This document shows positions 60,454-64,000 of a DNA stretch of 64,000 nt, piece after piece. A program made the position numbers and the translations under genes. The notes beneath the pieces were generated by a model that saw nothing but the letters and a program-made list of their open reading frames with translations, made no database searches and was not told the origin of the DNA. The DNA is from Thozetella sp. PMI_491 (Eukaryota; Ascomycota; Sordariomycetes; Chaetosphaeriales; Chaetosphaeriaceae), in NCBI GenBank assembly GCA_021432635.1, contig MU270055.1, positions 557,146-621,145 of the forward strand. Direction: 5' to 3'. Within the stretch, counting starts at the first letter, position 1. Each line of letters begins with the position of its first letter.

Positions 60454-63400
60454 TTATCCCTCGTTGAACATGCCAGCCACGCCCTCAAACTCAGGCGTCT
60501 GTCGTTTATCCGTCCCAGCGGCACCTGCATCGGTGCCCGCCCCGGACATATCCGCGTTCGGAGTCATGAACTCCTGTGCCATTTTGCTCCTCGGCGCCCT
60601 GCGGCTGTGCCGGTTATCGACTCTAACCCCGACACTTTTATTTAGTTTGCCCATTTCGGAGATGCTGACGCCTTTCAGGTCCTTGAGCAAATCAAGCACG
60701 ACAGCGCGTTGCTGGCGGCCATGGAGACCGGGCCGGGAAACGAGTTCGATCGCCCGATCCACCTCCGGCTGTTTGATATTAGGGAGCGAGAGGATGACAT
60801 CGCGCGGTGTCGCTGTGAGAGGGCAGTAATACACGAGTATCGACGCAATCAGCGACCCTAAGTCTTTCTGCGACTCAACGAAGTACGGGTCGTGCAAAGA
60901 TGAGATGGCCGCCTTGAGCACATCCGTTGCTATGAACTCACGAATCTCTTTGCAGGTATCGTCGGGTATCACAAATTCGTCTCCAGGCCGGGGCGCATCC
61001 TTGTTTGCTTTGCCTGCCTCTAGGTTTTGAAAGTCGGGGATGATAGAGCGAAATACGCGGAGGACCACCCCGCAGGATCGCCCATCTCGCATACCGATTG
61101 CATGACTGCAGAACGTCAAGAGCGGACCGACGACGGCAGCATGCATCAAGCAAAACTTTCGCAGCGACGGATAGCTGCTGGCAGCGCCCGCGTCCTCTCC
61201 CGAGTCGTCAGTGGGGCTATCTGCTACTAGGTTAGCATAAGCCCGTAGATGTGAGGTTGGGAGCGTGCGATGGCACGTACTCGTCCTGGCCGGGTCTAGG
61301 AAGTCGGCTACCATGACTACGGCCGTGTAAGTGAGATGGCGCAAGATGCTCTCAGCCTTCATTTCTTCAGTCAGGTCATCCCCGGCGGCACTCATACCGC
61401 CCCGCTGGGCAAGGCTGGTCCATTCTGCACTGATTTTCGCGTCCATTTGCTGGAAGCAGGTGGCGAGCAAGGGGGGAAGGAAGTGGCCACGGAGTTTAAC
61501 AGGGCAGTTGTCCACTAGGTACCGGACCAGATTCAGCAGGTTGATGAGCTGGTGCGCCGACAGGCAGAACGAGTCGCCAAAGAGAGCACTTGCTAGCGGC
61601 CCGGGTAGCTCGAGAAACCCGTAGAACTGTTTGTCCAACCGGCTCATGCAGTAGATGATGGTGTAGCACGTCTCGCGCACGAAACGTATGGAGCCACGAA
61701 TTGTCGACGCTAGACCCTCCACCGTGTTCTTCTTGTCCATTACCCTAGCGTAGAAGTCGTCTTTGCTGCCTTCCGAGATTCCGGCTTGCCAGAAGCGATC
61801 CGTGAGCACTCTGCCCACGATGGATCGCATCTCTACCGGTAGCAGCGCCCAGTTATCCGCGTTATGGGACGCATGGGCATAGCTGAAGAGATATAGGCGT
61901 TAGCACGGCCTGACATCGCCTATTTCCCATCAGACTCCGAGGCCTCGCCTGGTGATCATCTCACCTTAAAAACTTGAGAAGCTGTGGTAGGATGAGCGGG
62001 AACCCGTCCTCCCATAGGAGGCAGGAAGCCCGATACGGCGGCGAATCTTTGTCTAGCTTTTCCACCGAATAGGTAAGAAAAGATTTGGTAGATCGTAGCG
62101 GCAGTGACTGCATGCAGACGCGCACTCCATTAGCCAAACCAAGTCTCTCGTCAGCATAGGTGTTGGCATACCGTCTGCCGGCGCTCTAACTCTGCCTGTA
62201 AGGCCAGACCCTCTTCGTCAAGCTCGACCGCGCCCCAGTCGCCAATTTGGTGGATATTGCGCCTTGCCAAGTACTCTTGCGCCTTGTCCAGGGCGATCAA
62301 TCGAGTAAAGCTATCATACGAATTGAGCGAGCCTAGTAACGTCTCGTCTTGCCACTCGCGCTTGATTGGGTCGATAAATTCCCTAAGCCGTTGCATCCGA
62401 GTCTCCTCATCAATCCGGTTGGCTCGATGGCTAGGTAGAGGGTTAGTATTACCTGGGGTCGGCGCATCGCCCCGAGAGTTAGGGAAGGAAGAAGCCACTC
62501 ACATGATGATGAAGAGAAAGCTCTGGTAGGCAATCTGGCGCTTTTCGTCTAGGGTCCCGGAAGCTATCATCTCCTTTACCTTCGCTTCTAGCTCGCCGTA
62601 AACATGCTAGCCCCGGGTTAGACAACTACTGCGCGTTTCGGAGTTGCTCAGTCCGGCTTACAATGAGATGGTCCGGCATTTTGGATGCAAGTCGCTGGAG
62701 TTCAACCATGCTCTCGGTTTGAAGATCCTTAATTGCATCGTTGAAGAGCTTGTGTTCCGGTTGCGGTGCTGGCCATGTCATCAGAATGTGCTCCAAGACC
62801 TTCAGCATAAACCCCGTGTTCTTCTCCAGCACCGTGGTTGAGAAGGCAACCAGTAGCTGCAGTATTCTCTTGCGAATCAAGGGGTCCTGTAGAATTTCGC
62901 GTCAGCGTGGACACTAACGCAATCAGCAGGAGCATGCCCACCTCGATCTTAGCTTCCAGCAGGCGACTGCACCACGACTCAAACTCGGCCTCCAGAGAAG
63001 CGCCTGTTTGCTCCTGCTCGATGGTTAGCCACTGTTGGAGAATCCGTGTGTCGGAAGAATATTACCTCTTGCGAGGACTGGATGCGGGTTAAGGATGACC
63101 TCCACTTCGAATAGCCTTTTAGGGCTGATTCAACAACTGTGAAGTGGGCATCTACCCTGAGTACTGGCATTGAGTGCTTCGAGTACTTGGTGACTAGAGT
63201 GCGTCAGTCATGCGTACAGCAAGTTGAAGCGTCTCAGAAATCATTCTCACCATCCAAAGCCGGCTGGCCATCGTACAGTGTCCGGAGAACATTTTCTGCC
63301 TGGCCAAGGATATGGGACAAGGCATCAGAGAGCTTGAGCTGTACTATGTGCTCAATTACCGTCGAACTGTATCGGCGGTAGTTCCCTAAGAAGGCGTGAC

Positions 63401-63954
63401 GTTCGGGGATGGTATCGGTGTCCTCAACTAGGAGAAGATATGTTGGATCTTGAGTGTCTTCTGGGAGGCTCTCGTACCGAATTAGCCTCGAGCTACAAAT
63501 TTCCAAGAGGGGGCCAACGAGGGGAGTGTTTGCCGCAGCCGGTCCCAGGGCCCGGTGGTGAAGGATGCGAGTCCAAGTAACTAGCACGGGGATCGACACC
63601 ATGAGGCTTTGGCTCTGCACCACGACTAGCAGAAAGTCGAGGAATTCCTTGACGTCAACTTGGGGAGGCAACGCAGAAAACCTCCTGTCCAGGTAGTTTC
63701 CGAGGCAGGCGATCATCTATAGTCATGAGCGTTGGTTAACCCCCTGCCGTGCCGCTTGTAGGACGATGGACTCACCTCAGAGAACTTCTTGGCAAACTGG
63801 TACTTGTCATCGTCAATGTCCTCGGCGTCGACCGTCGACCATTCAAAAAGCCTTCTACAAAGACCAATGAAGTTTATGTCATACATGGGCACCACGAGAG
63901 CCACAAACTCGTCGTCTGCGAAGTTGGTCCGGGAGTAGAGGGCGTGAAGCGCTT
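60454..63954 (-). CDS. Karyopherin, MSN5/exportin-5-like (N terminus outside window)
   Basis: Nuclear transport receptor; Msn5/exportin-5 proteins export phosphoproteins and some RNAs with Ran-GTP. Ten exons are visible: 63954-63776, 63716-63251, 63193-63066, 63013-62942, 62886-62662, 62606-62503, 62430-62172, 62107-61965, 61882-61281 and 61220-60454. They give about 981 C-terminal residues. The gene continues past 64000 through an intron, so the Ran-binding N terminus is not seen. Helical-repeat segments resembling fungal Msn5 include VSIPVLVTWTRILHHRALG, FIDPIKREWQDETLLG, and VGRVLTDRFWQAGIS followed by VRETCYTIIYCMSRLDKQ. The ninth intron (61280-61221, 60 bp, GTACGT ... GCTAAC ... CAG) is a multiple of three without a stop. 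The assignment between Msn5 and other exportins is by resemblance. Confidence 0.78.
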
Positions 63955-64000
63955 CTAAAGCCGCCTATGCTCGGTCAGCTCGCGGGCTACCGCCGGGGGG

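Overview
The window is nuclear DNA of a filamentous ascomycete, most likely a Sordariomycete. Genes are single and monocistronic on both strands. Most introns are short (about 55-130 bp) with GTRNGT donors, CTAAC-type branch sites and YAG acceptors. The proteins have clear Pezizomycotina character: a cytochrome b5-fused sphingolipid desaturase, a Fus3/Kss1-type MAP kinase and a Zn2Cys6 regulator. Species cannot be decided from sequence alone. Coding density is moderate and the long spacers are GC-balanced, with no sign of AT-rich RIP-mutated transposons. I see no tRNA, rRNA, CRISPR or intact mobile element.

Layout. 0-2 kb: nothing recognisable. 2-10 kb, minus strand: sphingolipid delta-8 desaturase, mitochondrial dihydrolipoamide dehydrogenase, and the nucleolar MIF4G/MA3 protein SGD1/NOM1, the last divergent from plus-strand SRP14. 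10.9-13.7 kb: a possible small Cys-rich protein gene. 13.7-16.9 kb: a three-RRM Gbp2/Hrb1-like protein in ten coding exons. 16.9-23.2 kb: a long interval with no gene I can support. 23.2-32.6 kb: COQ9, SMC6, an ecdysoneless/SGT1-like protein and an APH-like kinase-fold protein. 35.7-40.1 kb: TAN1, ERV1 and HEM4. 40.9-44.6 kb: OXR1 (TLDc), an unrecognised exon pair, and the MAP kinase. 47.1-51.2 kb: NAA30 (MAK3) and SEC24. 52.8-56.7 kb: a small membrane protein and a Zn2Cys6 regulator. 60.4-64 kb: the C-terminal part of an MSN5/exportin-5-like karyopherin that runs off the window.

Nearly all genes are housekeeping: lipid, heme, ubiquinone and pyruvate metabolism, mitochondrial import, ribosome and tRNA maturation, mRNA export, genome maintenance, COPII transport and signalling. 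They do not form one pathway or a gene cluster, and I found no convincing new biological system. The most interesting material lies in gene structure: two GC-AG introns, an 8-nt micro-exon, a 7-nt first coding exon before an 883-bp intron, a 12-nt last exon, a 41-nt intron and two stop-free introns of length 3n. Others are an unidentified exon pair with a glutamate repeat, an APH-like protein with altered catalytic motifs, a 28-G run inside the intron that splits a zinc cluster, and an ACCTAGGT/GGTACCTA-type short motif scattered through the spacers. All exon joins were worked out by eye from reading frame, splice signals and known protein families; none has transcript support here.
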